60,910 bases of DNA from positions 1 through 60,910 of the forward strand of contig DLHP01000042.1 in NCBI GenBank assembly GCA_002483285.1, in the 5' to 3' direction. This document shows, piece by piece, positions 18,009 through 25,305 of this stretch. Numbering within the stretch: the first letter of the stretch is position 1; the number at the start of each line of letters is the position of its first letter. A program made the position numbers and the translations under genes. The notes beneath the pieces are model-generated. The model did no database searches. It saw only the letters and a program-made list of their open reading frames with translations, and was not told the DNA's origin. The stretch is from Flavobacterium sp. UBA7665. GTDB lineage: Bacteria > Bacteroidota > Bacteroidia > Flavobacteriales > Flavobacteriaceae.

Positions 18009-18680
18009 ATGTACTGGATACTAATTATAGGAATCATGCTCGCGAGCTGGCTCGTAAGCAACCGCTTGCAAAGCAAATTTGACAAGTACTCCAAAGTTCA
18101 TTTACAGAATGGCATGAGCGGCGCCGAAATTGCCGAGAAAATGCTCGCAGACCACGGTATCCGTGATGTGCGCGTGATCTCGACTCCGGGAAAACTCACT
18201 GACCATTACAACCCTGCCGACAAAACCGTCAACCTCAGTGAAGCGGTCTACAACCAACGAAACGCTGCTGCGGCTGCCGTTGCCGCTCACGAATGCGGAC
18301 ACGCGGTACAACACGCGACGGCTTACAGTTGGCTCGAGATGCGTTCTAAACTCGTTCCGGTGGTGAGCGTTGCCTCGAATTGGGTACAATGGATTTTGAT
18401 TGCAGGCATCCTGCTCATCAAGACTTTCCCTGCGTTATTGCTCATCGGGATTGTGATTTTTGCGATGACCACTTTGTTTTCAATCATCACTTTGCCTGTA
18501 GAATATGACGCGAGTAACCGCGCACTCGCCTGGCTCGAAAACAAACGAATGCTTACCCGTGAGGAGCAAGCCGGCGCGAAAGACGCACTCAAATGGGCCG
18601 CGAGAACTTATGTGGTGGCGGCGATTGGATCGGTGGCGACTTTGTTGTATTATGTGATGATGTACAATAATAGGAGGTGA
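18009..18680 (+). CDS. Zinc metallopeptidase, YugP/DUF2265 family
   Basis: 223 residues from the ATG at 18009; 13 upstream codons are open but start without support. It is a membrane protein with one N-terminal helix and two or three C-terminal helices. The zinc motif HECGH lies in AAHECGHAVQHA near residue 96, with PVEYDASNRAL further on, both hallmarks of the YugP family. It probably cleaves membrane or membrane-near substrates; the natural substrate is unknown. The stop codon TGA leads straight into the left repeat arm of the Lrp locus. Confidence 0.9.
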   Translation: MYWILIIGIMLASWLVSNRLQSKFDKYSKVHLQNGMSGAEIAEKMLADHGIRDVRVISTPGKLTDHYNPADKTVNLSEAVYNQRNAAAAAVAAHECGHAVQHATAYSWLEMRSKLVPVVSVASNWVQWILIAGILLIKTFPALLLIGIVIFAMTTLFSIITLPVEYDASNRALAWLENKRMLTREEQAGAKDALKWAARTYVVAAIGSVATLLYYVMMYNNRR

Positions 18681-18780
18681 CACGGCTGCGCCTTTAGACA
18701 CGCCTTTGCTTCGCCAGTTCGCTATCGCTCGGGTCAGGCTTTGGACGCGCTTCGCTTTAGACACGCCCTGCGGGCTTTAG
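18679..18780 (+). repeat. Left arm of the Lrp-flanking inverted repeat
   Basis: 102 bp rich in CTTTAGACACGC-type phrases. In reverse complement it aligns to 19561-19635: 26 + 47 ungapped columns with about 64 identities by eye. The left arm holds 29 bp (18705-18733) where the right has 2. Those 29 bp are a copy of the second phrase family. The arm begins inside the stop codon of the metallopeptidase gene. Confidence 0.8.
18705..18735 (-). repeat. Phrase family 2, copy inside the left arm
   Basis: On the minus strand it reads GACCCGAGCG, ATAGCGAACTGG, CGAAGCAAA in succession. The right arm lacks it, so it behaves as an inserted module. Confidence 0.7.
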
Positions 18781-18791
18781 ACAAAATAGAA

Positions 18792-18836
18792 AATCCTATT
18801 GTTTCGAAATAATCAATCGAGCAATAGGATTTTTTT
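18792..18836 (+). terminator. Terminator between metallopeptidase and Lrp genes
   Basis: AATCCTATTG (18792-18801) pairs perfectly with CAATAGGATT (18822-18831) around a 20-nt loop, followed by seven T (18830-18836). It serves the plus-strand metallopeptidase gene. The A-rich left side may also stop transcription from the Lrp gene. Confidence 0.85.
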
Positions 18837-18862
18837 CGGCAGCTGTCTCGAGCGCAGCGTGT

Positions 18863-19333
18863 CTACAATTGAATCTGCCTATCAATCTGCTGGTCCAAAC
18901 AAATAAAAGTCTCCGTACGTGAAACGCCTTCAATTGCCTGGATTTTGCTGTTGAGCAGTTGCATTAAGTGTTCATTGTCGCGGCAGATAATTTTGATGAG
19001 GATTGACCAGTTTCCGGTGGTGTAGTGGCATTCTAATACTTCAGGGATTTTCTTGAGTTCGCGTACCGCTTCTAAATTCCGCGCGGCCTTGTCGAGGTAA
19101 ATCCCTACAAAGGCCATGGTGCTGTAGCCCAAAACCTTATTGCTCACTACGAATTTGGAACCTGAAATCACACCCGATTGCTCGAGTTTGCGCAGTCTTT
19201 GGTGGATCGCCGCACCCGAAATCCCGATTTTGTTTGCGATTTGTAAAATGGGCTTGCGCGCATCTTCCATTAAAAAACGCAGGATTTCCTTGTCGATGCC
19301 GTCTATTTCTATTTGAAGGGAATTGATTTTCAT
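18863..19333 (-). CDS. Lrp/AsnC family transcriptional regulator
   Basis: 156 residues. The N-terminal winged helix-turn-helix (about 8-65) contains GISGAAIHQRLRKLEQSGVI, and the C-terminal RAM effector-binding domain (about 75-150) holds HYTTGNWSILIKIIC. It is a DNA-binding regulator responding to amino acids, usually as dimers or octamers. The neighbour on the same strand, 307 bp upstream, is a saccharopine dehydrogenase-like gene, so it probably senses lysine or a lysine-derived metabolite and controls that gene. It is flanked by inverted repeat arms and its stop codon is followed by a GACACGCTGCGC phrase. Confidence 0.93.
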   Translation of the reverse strand: MKINSLQIEIDGIDKEILRFLMEDARKPILQIANKIGISGAAIHQRLRKLEQSGVISGSKFVVSNKVLGYSTMAFVGIYLDKAARNLEAVRELKKIPEVLECHYTTGNWSILIKIICRDNEHLMQLLNSKIQAIEGVSRTETFICLDQQIDRQIQL

Positions 19334-19515
19334 TCAGCCTTGTTATTATTTTTTATTGGATTCATGCAGTCGCTGCGCTCGTGTCATGGTTGAAGATTTT
19401 GAGTAAAAATAACAATTTAGTTTCGAATTCAAATGATTTTTGAAATTTGGGCTATTGTTTAGAAACGGCTATGCCCTCAGAAACGCTTCGGTATGCTAGA
19501 GAAAGCTCCAAAAGA

Positions 19516-19555
19516 AAATCCTGCTTCTCCATACATTGGAGACCACAGGATTTTG
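19516..19555 (-). terminator. Hairpin terminator behind the saccharopine dehydrogenase-like gene
   Basis: AAAATCCTG pairs with CAGGATTTT as the outer stem; TCTCC/GGAGA forms a nested stem. On the minus strand T-rich DNA follows the stem (TTTTCTTTT), and on the plus strand GTTTTTC follows. It occupies the same place relative to the right arm as the terminator at 18792 does to the left arm. Confidence 0.65.
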
Positions 19556-19560
19556 TTTTT

Positions 19561-19635
19561 CTATAGCCCGAAGGGCGTGTCAGTAGCGCAGCGTGTCCAA
19601 AGCCTGAATGGCGTGTCCAAAGGCGCAGCCGCGTC
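19561..19635 (-). repeat. Right arm of the Lrp-flanking inverted repeat
   Basis: 75 bp; in reverse complement it starts GACGCGGCTGCGCC and ends CGGGCTATAG, matching 18679-18780 without its 29-bp insert. It begins 5 bp after the stop codon of the saccharopine dehydrogenase-like gene and leads into the 19516 hairpin. Confidence 0.8.
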
Positions 19636-19640
19636 TATAT

Positions 19641-21005
19641 CTACATTTTATCCGGATTGTACCCAACATAGCGCATCTCGGTCTCATTAAAAATCACCCC
19701 AAAAGATTCGAGTTCTTCGAGTATCGGCAAATACACTTCCTTACGAATCGGCAGTTGCACGCCGGGTGTTTTGATGTTGCCGTTGAGGATTTGCAAAGTC
19801 GCCATCGCCACCGGAAGCCCAACGGTTTTGGCCATTGCAGTATAGGTTTGGTCGTCGCCGATGCAAACCATTTTAGAGTCGATTTGTTTTTGTACACCAT
19901 TCATTTCATAGCCGAATTTGTGGTACATCACAATCATGTCTTTGTCGTTGGGTGCCAACGTCCATTTGTCTGACAGGATTTTCTCGAGGATTTGTGCCGG
20001 CGTGGCGTTTTTAAGCCCGACTTTTTTATTGGGGTTGAACAGGTCGAGCTCTAAAAGTTTGTCCCAAATCACGTCGTCTTGTTCGATGCCGAGTTGCAGA
20101 CGCAATTTGATCTCGACCGAATCGCTCGGATGGTAAGGCAAAAACAGGTTTGTGAACTCGCGGTAGCTGATGTTTTCAGAGTCATCGATGATGTAAGTGT
20201 CATCGGTCATGCCGAGTTGCACAAACGTATTCCAGGCGCGCGAATAACCCACCCGGCGAATCGTGCCTCGGTATAAAGTCAAAATGTCATCAAGCCCGTA
20301 AACGCTGCGGTATTTGAGCGAATCGCGGTTGGCATAGCCTTCAAATCTTCCGTAACCTTCCACTTCAAGGAATTCTGTCCTGCGGAACAATTTGTGGTAC
20401 GGGATGTATTTATAGGTGCCTTCCTGGATGAATTTGGCTGCGCCGCCTTGTCCGGCGAGCACTACATTTCTTGGTGCCCAGGTGAATTTGTAATTCCAGA
20501 GGTTGTTGTCTGATTCTGGTGCTACGAGTCCGCCGCAAAACGATTCAAACAGAATCATCTTGCCGCCTTTCTCGCGAATCTCATCGATGACTTTCATCGC
20601 GCTCATGTGGTCGATTCCGGGATCTAGCCCGATTTCGTTCATGAAAACCAAGTTGTTTGCCTTGGCCGCCGCATCGAGTTCCTGCATCGCATCGCTGATG
20701 TAAGAGGCCGTGACCATGTGTTTTTTGTAGGTGATACAGTCCTTGGCTACTTCGATGTGCATGTGCGCCGGAAGCATTGAGATGACAATGTCGGCACGTT
20801 CAATTTCAATATGGCGTTGGGTTTCGTTGAAAATGTCGAACGCAATGGCTGTGGCATTGTGGTGGTTGCCCGTTTTGCGCTGTGCGAGTTCGAGCGACAA
20901 ATCGCCAATGGTGAGGTGTAGGTTTTCGGCATCCGATTTTTCCAAAAGGTATTTAATCAGGGAAGAGGCCGAGCGTCCGGCGCCGATAATCAGGATATTT
21001 CTCAT
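19641..21005 (-). CDS. Saccharopine dehydrogenase family protein
   Basis: 454 residues. The N-terminal Rossmann fold begins ILIIGAGRSASSLIKYLL, followed by the NAD(P)-dependent saccharopine dehydrogenase catalytic region; EIGLDPGIDHMSAM and ESFCGGLVAPESDNN are family phrases. The likely reaction is oxidative splitting of saccharopine (glutamate + aminoadipate semialdehyde) in lysine breakdown. Carboxynorspermidine synthase is a related alternative. The Lrp-type regulator downstream favours an amino-acid role. A TACATTTG -7 box lies 19 bp before the ATG. No second lysine-degradation gene is in the window. Confidence 0.87.
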   Translation of the reverse strand: MRNILIIGAGRSASSLIKYLLEKSDAENLHLTIGDLSLELAQRKTGNHHNATAIAFDIFNETQRHIEIERADIVISMLPAHMHIEVAKDCITYKKHMVTASYISDAMQELDAAAKANNLVFMNEIGLDPGIDHMSAMKVIDEIREKGGKMILFESFCGGLVAPESDNNLWNYKFTWAPRNVVLAGQGGAAKFIQEGTYKYIPYHKLFRRTEFLEVEGYGRFEGYANRDSLKYRSVYGLDDILTLYRGTIRRVGYSRAWNTFVQLGMTDDTYIIDDSENISYREFTNLFLPYHPSDSVEIKLRLQLGIEQDDVIWDKLLELDLFNPNKKVGLKNATPAQILEKILSDKWTLAPNDKDMIVMYHKFGYEMNGVQKQIDSKMVCIGDDQTYTAMAKTVGLPVAMATLQILNGNIKTPGVQLPIRKEVYLPILEELESFGVIFNETEMRYVGYNPDKM

Positions 21006-21024
21006 GGTTTTGGTAATGGTGTGG

Positions 21025-21032
21025 CAAATGTA
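21025..21032 (-). promoter_or_regulatory. -7 box for the saccharopine dehydrogenase-like gene
   Basis: TACATTTG on the minus strand (TAnnTTTG), 19 bp before the ATG. No -33 match seen. Confidence 0.5.
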
Positions 21033-21101
21033 TAAAAAAAATCAGCCACCCATTTGCGAAGCGATTCACAAATTGGTGGCCGATATTATCAGCAGAAACG
21101 A

Positions 21102-21419
21102 TTACAAGTCTTCGAGCTCCTCGAGGTCTTTGAGGTCTTCCTGTTTCGATTCTATTTTTTTCTGTTCGAATTCGTTGTCTTTTACGACTTCATCGGGAAT
21201 CATCGCCTTGATGACAATGACAGCAAGTAGCAAACCGGCTAAAACCATCAGCCAGGTGGGAACGTTTTTGTGGCCCGCCGGCGATTTGAAAAAAGCCAGT
21301 GCGCCAAACAATAAAGACAATCCGGCAGGTAATACTCCCAAAGTGCCCAGCGGCAGTATGACAAACGGAATCCCGATCACGGCAAAAATAAATGCTAAGA
21401 CAATCAATACTTTTCTCAT
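21102..21419 (-). CDS. Membrane protein with acidic coiled tail, unknown
   Basis: 105 residues. Two or three helices in the first 75 residues (VLIVLAFIFAVIGIPFVILP; then WLMVLAGLLLAVIVIKAMI), followed by a strongly charged C-terminal tail with EDLKDLEELEDL, probably a short coiled coil in the cytoplasm. No named family recognised. It begins 2 bp after the DUF3108 gene stop, so the two form an operon. Confidence 0.75.
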   Translation of the reverse strand: MRKVLIVLAFIFAVIGIPFVILPLGTLGVLPAGLSLLFGALAFFKSPAGHKNVPTWLMVLAGLLLAVIVIKAMIPDEVVKDNEFEQKKIESKQEDLKDLEELEDL

Positions 21420-21421
21420 AA

Positions 21422-22174
21422 TTATATTCCTGTTGCGTTATTTAATGTGAGCTGTCCGGTTCCTACGGGAATGCTAAAACTGATTTTTGCAGGAACTTTG
21501 GCGTTGTCGGCGGTAAGCCAGATAATGTTCTTATCGGTACCTTTCAAAGCTTTGGTGTTGGCACCAATCGATATTTTGTAGCAGGCCTTAGATCCTAAAT
21601 TACCGGCAGAAATGGTTTCCTTACCCATGTATTTGGCAGAGACGGTGGTTTGCTTTTCGTCAAAAATCACCGTGAATGTCTTCACTTGGCCCACCTTAAA
21701 TTTGCTGAAATCTACATTGCGTAACAAATAAATCGTAGAAACCGCATCCTGGCTCGTGCCCACATTAAAAGTTTTGGTAGTTGGCGCCATATTCTTTTTA
21801 GACATGGTGCTTTCTACCGTGCCGTTCTTGAAAATGTATTTTTCTTTTTTGGTGTATTTGCCCTCATAGATGTCGCGTTTGTAGAGGCTCGGCTTCAAAG
21901 TAGCGGGGTCAACATAAGCTTCATAAAGGTCGCGGATTTTAAAGAAACTGTCCCATTTGCTGTAAGTTGTGGCTTCACAACTCAGGTGCAGCAGGGTTTT
22001 TTTTGAGGTTTTTACCGTTTCGGTTTCCATGGTCACCTGCGCAAGTTGGGTCATCAGTCCGCTCATGTTGTACGAGGCGGCGTAAACGAATTTCTCTCCC
22101 GATTTTACGGCTTTGTTTTGCGCGAACCCGCCGATGGCAAAGGTTAGGGCTAGGATAAATACTAATCTTCTCAT
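21422..22174 (-). CDS. DUF3108 family secreted protein
   Basis: 250 residues. A signal peptide (about 1-18, ending GGFAQ) exports it to the periplasm. The body is beta-rich with the DUF3108 pattern: GEKFVYAASYNMSG at the start, SFFKIRDLYEAYVDP in the middle and IIWLTADNAKVPAKI near the end. Members resemble LolA-like folds in my memory, so lipid binding is a guess only. It is the first gene of a two-gene operon. Upstream lies intergenic element copy B, shared with the divergent DUF423 gene. Confidence 0.84.
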   Translation of the reverse strand: MRRLVFILALTFAIGGFAQNKAVKSGEKFVYAASYNMSGLMTQLAQVTMETETVKTSKKTLLHLSCEATTYSKWDSFFKIRDLYEAYVDPATLKPSLYKRDIYEGKYTKKEKYIFKNGTVESTMSKKNMAPTTKTFNVGTSQDAVSTIYLLRNVDFSKFKVGQVKTFTVIFDEKQTTVSAKYMGKETISAGNLGSKACYKISIGANTKALKGTDKNIIWLTADNAKVPAKISFSIPVGTGQLTLNNATGI

Positions 22175-22221
22175 AGGATTATCTGGGTTTTATGGTGCAA
22201 ATATATATTTTTTTTGTTAGG

Positions 22222-22296
22222 AGCTGAATCCCGCTGTCCGCTATATCTTTTGCTTTTTAAAGAAAAAAGCAAAAGGATGCCGCTGCCATCGGGGCT
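22222..22296 (+). repeat. Structured intergenic element, copy B (short form)
   Basis: 75 bp. Outer stem AGC/GCT and CCCG (22230-22233) with CGGG (22290-22293); variable pair C22232-G22291. Inner stem CTTTTGCTTTTT with AAAAAGCAAAAG around an AAAG-type loop. Conserved phrases CTGTCCGCT and CCGCTGCCATC. It lies between two divergent genes. Confidence 0.9.
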
Positions 22297-22365
22297 AAAA
22301 AGTCCCGAATTCTTTTTTACTTCGGTGAATATCGGGTAATTTTACGCACTATAATCAAACCCAAA

Positions 22366-22752
22366 ATGGAAAGAAAAATCATAGCCACCGCCGCATTTTT
22401 AGGAGCTGTTGCGATCATCTTAGGTGCTTTCGGTGCCCACGCGCTCAAAGCCAAACTCAGCATTGAACACCTCAATACATTTGAAACCGGCGTCAAATAC
22501 CAAATGTACCACGCGTTGTTGCTGCTATTCGTTGGTACGTCTTCGGGCATTTCACAAAAAGCGCGCAAAGGAATTTTTTACCTTGTCTTGGCGGGCGTGT
22601 TGTTTTTTTCGGGTTCCATTTACCTTTTGGCAACCGATGAGCTGATTGCGTTCAACGCCAAATCGATTGGGTTTATTACGCCTATTGGAGGATTATTACT
22701 TATCATCGCCTGGTTTTGGCTTTTTATCGATTTTATGAACAAAAAGCGATAA
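22366..22752 (+). CDS. DUF423 family inner-membrane protein
   Basis: 128 residues, four membrane helices. It starts with the DUF423 hallmark AAFLGAVAIILGAFGAHALK, followed by a loop with LNTFETGVKYQMYHALLLL. The family is widespread and uncharacterised. It is transcribed alone, 82 bp ahead of pckA. Confidence 0.9.
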   Translation: MERKIIATAAFLGAVAIILGAFGAHALKAKLSIEHLNTFETGVKYQMYHALLLLFVGTSSGISQKARKGIFYLVLAGVLFFSGSIYLLATDELIAFNAKSIGFITPIGGLLLIIAWFWLFIDFMNKKR

Positions 22753-22790
22753 TAATTGCCGATTTCTAAACCACCTAAATATTTAATTTT

Positions 22791-22798
22791 TACTTTTG
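22791..22798 (+). promoter_or_regulatory. -7 box for pckA
   Basis: TACTTTTG matches TAnnTTTG, 35 bp before the pckA ATG. No -33 TTG at the normal spacing. Confidence 0.55.
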
Positions 22799-22833
22799 CA
22801 CTTTATTAATGTGCAACACAAACACACAATTCT

Positions 22834-24459
22834 ATGGATAATTACGCTCAAACTACGAAATCGATTGCGTTGGAACAGTACGGAATCAAGAACGTCGAAG
22901 AAGTAGTCTACAACCCCTCTTACGACTTGCTATTTGAAGAAGAATTAAAAGATAGTTTACAAGGTTATGAGAAGGGACAATTAACAGAATTAGGAGCGGT
23001 AAATGTAATGACCGGCGTTTTCACCGGACGTTCCCCAAAAGATAAATACATCGTAAAAGACGCCATCACAGAAAACACCATCTGGTGGCCGTCCGAAAAA
23101 TCACCAAACGACAACAAAGCCCTTTCGCAAAACACCTGGAATGCGCTCAAAGAAAATACAGTTAGCCAACTCTCGGGCAAAAGATTATTCGTTGTAGACA
23201 CCTTTTGTGGTGCCAATGAAAACACGAGGCTTAAAGTGCGTTTTATTGTTGAAGTGGCCTGGCAGGCGCATTTCGTAAAAAACATGTTCATCCGCCCAAC
23301 AGAAGAAGAACTTGACCAATACGGCGAGCCTGATTTCGTGGTGATGAACGCTTCTAAAAAAGGCTATGCCGATTTCGCAACACACGGGCTGAATTCTGAA
23401 ACCTACATCGCATTTAACCTCACCGAAAAAATGCAACTCATTGGCGGTACCTGGTACGGCGGCGAAATGAAAAAAGGCTTGTTTTCTATGATGAACTACT
23501 ATTTGCCTTTGCAGGGAATCGCCTCGATGCACTGTTCGGCTAATAAAGGAAAAGACGGCGACGTGGCGGTGTTCTTTGGTTTGTCTGGAACAGGGAAAAC
23601 CACTTTGTCAACCGATCCGAAACGCGAACTTATCGGAGATGACGAACACGGTTGGGACAATGACGGCGTGTTCAACTTTGAAGGCGGCTGTTATGCCAAA
23701 ACCATCGACCTTTCTAAAGAAAACGAACCCGATATCTACGGAGCGATCAAACGCGATGCGCTGCTTGAAAATGTAACGGTAGACGCGAACGGCAAAATCG
23801 ACTTCAAAGACGGTTCGGTCACCCAAAACACAAGGGTTTCATATCCGATTTACCACATCCACAACATCGTAAAACCGGTATCGAAAGCCGGACACGCAAC
23901 CAAAGTAATCTTCCTGACTGCTGATGCCTTTGGCGTGATGCCGCCGGTTTCTAAATTGACTCCCGAGCAAACCAAATACTATTTCCTTTCTGGGTTTACC
24001 GCCAAATTAGCGGGAACAGAACGAGGTGTGACCAAACCAGAACCGACTTTTTCTGCCTGTTTCGGGAAGGCATTCTTGTCATTGCACCCAACGCAATACG
24101 GGCAGGAACTCGTTAAGAAAATGGAAGCGCACAACGCCCAGGCCTATATGGTCAACACGGGTTGGAACGGAACCGGGAAACGGATTTCAATCAAAGACAC
24201 GCGTGCCATCATCGACCGAATTTTAGACGGATCGATCGAGCACGCCGAAATGAAACAAATGCCGATCTTTAATTTCCACGTCCCAACCGCTTTAGAAGGC
24301 GTCGATTCTGGGATTTTAGATCCACGTCAAACCTACGCCAACGCATCCGAATGGACAGAGAAAGCCAACGACCTTGCATCGCTTTTCATCAAAAATTTCA
24401 ACCAATATACTGATAATGAAGAAGGCGAGCGTTTGGTAAATGCCGGTCCGCAGTTGTAA
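22834..24459 (+). CDS. pckA: Phosphoenolpyruvate carboxykinase (ATP)
   Basis: 541 residues, the usual length. Converts oxaloacetate + ATP to PEP + CO2 at the start of gluconeogenesis. The kinase-1a P-loop is GLSGTGKTTLS (near residue 250), preceded by the metal and substrate-binding HCSANKGKDGD. ATGTRSPKD-type substrate loop is seen as TGRSPKDKYIV near residue 64. GTP-dependent enzymes are longer and unlike this. It is monocistronic, with its own -7 box and a strong terminator. Confidence 0.97.
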   Translation: MDNYAQTTKSIALEQYGIKNVEEVVYNPSYDLLFEEELKDSLQGYEKGQLTELGAVNVMTGVFTGRSPKDKYIVKDAITENTIWWPSEKSPNDNKALSQNTWNALKENTVSQLSGKRLFVVDTFCGANENTRLKVRFIVEVAWQAHFVKNMFIRPTEEELDQYGEPDFVVMNASKKGYADFATHGLNSETYIAFNLTEKMQLIGGTWYGGEMKKGLFSMMNYYLPLQGIASMHCSANKGKDGDVAVFFGLSGTGKTTLSTDPKRELIGDDEHGWDNDGVFNFEGGCYAKTIDLSKENEPDIYGAIKRDALLENVTVDANGKIDFKDGSVTQNTRVSYPIYHIHNIVKPVSKAGHATKVIFLTADAFGVMPPVSKLTPEQTKYYFLSGFTAKLAGTERGVTKPEPTFSACFGKAFLSLHPTQYGQELVKKMEAHNAQAYMVNTGWNGTGKRISIKDTRAIIDRILDGSIEHAEMKQMPIFNFHVPTALEGVDSGILDPRQTYANASEWTEKANDLASLFIKNFNQYTDNEEGERLVNAGPQL

Positions 24460-24478
24460 ATACAGTAAATTTTTAATG

Positions 24479-24529
24479 AAATCCCGGATCTTGCCGCCAA
24501 AATCGTGCAGGATCCGGGATTTTTATTTT
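24479..24529 (+). terminator. Terminator of pckA
   Basis: AAATCCCGGATC (24479-24490) pairs perfectly with GATCCGGGATTT (24511-24522) over 12 bp, followed by a T-rich run. Confidence 0.93.
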
Positions 24530-24710
24530 ACAGAATCATTAATATGCAAAGGTTTTCGTCGATTGGATTCTCAACCGAAAACGGTGTAAGGAAATTGATT
24601 CCCTAATATTTTATTGGAGTTTTTGCCATATCCCTAAATCGTATTTCGGCTGTTATTTGTTTGGGATGAAATGCCTTACTTTGCTGCATAATTCTAACAA
24701 TGAAATAGTT

Positions 24711-25007
24711 ATGGCAATTAAGAAACAAATTATAAAGACAAAGCCGGTAGTAAAGGTGACGTTCACCGTAGACGCAAAACAGGCAAATACAGCGGCAGTG
24801 GTTGGTGATTTCAACAACTGGAATGTAAAGGATGGTGAGCTCAGCAAACTTAAAAACGGAACTTTCAAAGGTGTTTTTGACATCAACAAAGAAGCTTCTT
24901 ATGAATTCCGTTACCTGATTGATGGCACCTTCGTCAATGACGACCAAGCCGACTCTTACCGTTGGAATGAGTTCGCTGGAGCGGAGAATAGCGTTTTGGA
25001 ATTGTAA
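24711..25007 (+). CDS. CBM48/AMPK-type glycogen-binding domain protein
   Basis: 98 residues from the ATG at 24711. Nearly the whole protein is one early-set (isoamylase N-terminal-like) domain: VVGDFNNWNVKDGELSKL, then GTFKGVFDI and YEFRYLIDG, which is the CBM48 signature. There is no signal peptide and no enzyme domain. It could bind glycogen or act as a small regulatory module; free-standing copies are common in Bacteroidota. Its own terminator follows. Confidence 0.88.
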   Translation: MAIKKQIIKTKPVVKVTFTVDAKQANTAAVVGDFNNWNVKDGELSKLKNGTFKGVFDINKEASYEFRYLIDGTFVNDDQADSYRWNEFAGAENSVLEL

Positions 25008-25029
25008 TCAAGACGAGTAAAAAATGAAG

Positions 25030-25053
25030 AGCCGCTTTAAAAGCGGCTTTTTT
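25030..25053 (+). terminator. Terminator of the CBM48 gene
   Basis: AGCCGCTT (25030-25037) pairs with AAGCGGCT (25041-25048), followed by a T run. Confidence 0.9.
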
Positions 25054-25070
25054 GTTTTGTGTCAATCTCA

Positions 25071-25111
25071 AACAATAGCTGAAGACGCGATTCTGGGTTT
25101 AACAATAGCTG
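25071..25111. repeat. Direct repeat AACAATAGCTG, 30-bp period
   Basis: AACAATAGCTG occurs at 25071-25081 and again at 25101-25111, 30 bp apart, in gene-free DNA between the CBM48 and pepE genes. Confidence 0.5.
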
Positions 25112-25153
25112 TAGTTTTTCGGTAAGGAGGGTAATTTAGAAAGTTGTATTTTG

Positions 25154-25185
25154 CCTTCAGGGAAGGGGAGGATGTGTTCCCTAAA
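25154..25185. repeat. CCTTCAGGGAAGGGG element, copy 1
   Basis: CCTTCAGGGAAGGGG, 8 variable bases, then TTCCCTAAA. CCTTC/GAAGG can form a small hairpin, or AGGGA can pair with TCCCT. The second copy is at 34278-34309 with the same 8-base spacing. Confidence 0.6.
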
Positions 25186-25209
25186 AAACGTCAGTGCTAT
25201 TTAAAAGCA

Positions 25210-25237
25210 GACCCGAGCGTAGCGAACTGACCGAAGG
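25210..25237 (+). repeat. Phrase family 2, free-standing copy
   Basis: Reads GACCCGAGCGTAGCG, AACTGACCGAAGG. It stands alone downstream of pepE in gene-free DNA. Confidence 0.6.
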
Positions 25238-25305
25238 TAAATTCTGCCTATTTTATTAAACTTTACAACGTCTAATTTCTTCACTATTTATTAAATTGTA
25301 TCGGC

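Larger units (their letters stand above)
19334..19640. other. Intergenic region between Lrp and saccharopine dehydrogenase genes
   Basis: 307 bp without a gene. In order: Lrp leader, a phrase-family-2 fragment at 19365-19389 (minus strand GACACGAGCGCAGCGACTG), AT-rich DNA likely to hold the Lrp promoter, a hairpin at 19516-19555, and the right repeat arm. I found no clear Lrp operator by eye. Confidence 0.7.

Noticed and set aside
18679..19635. Insertion sequence around the Lrp gene
   Set aside because: Arms are inverted, but there is no transposase, no target-site duplication seen, and the enclosed gene is a normal regulator matched to its neighbour.
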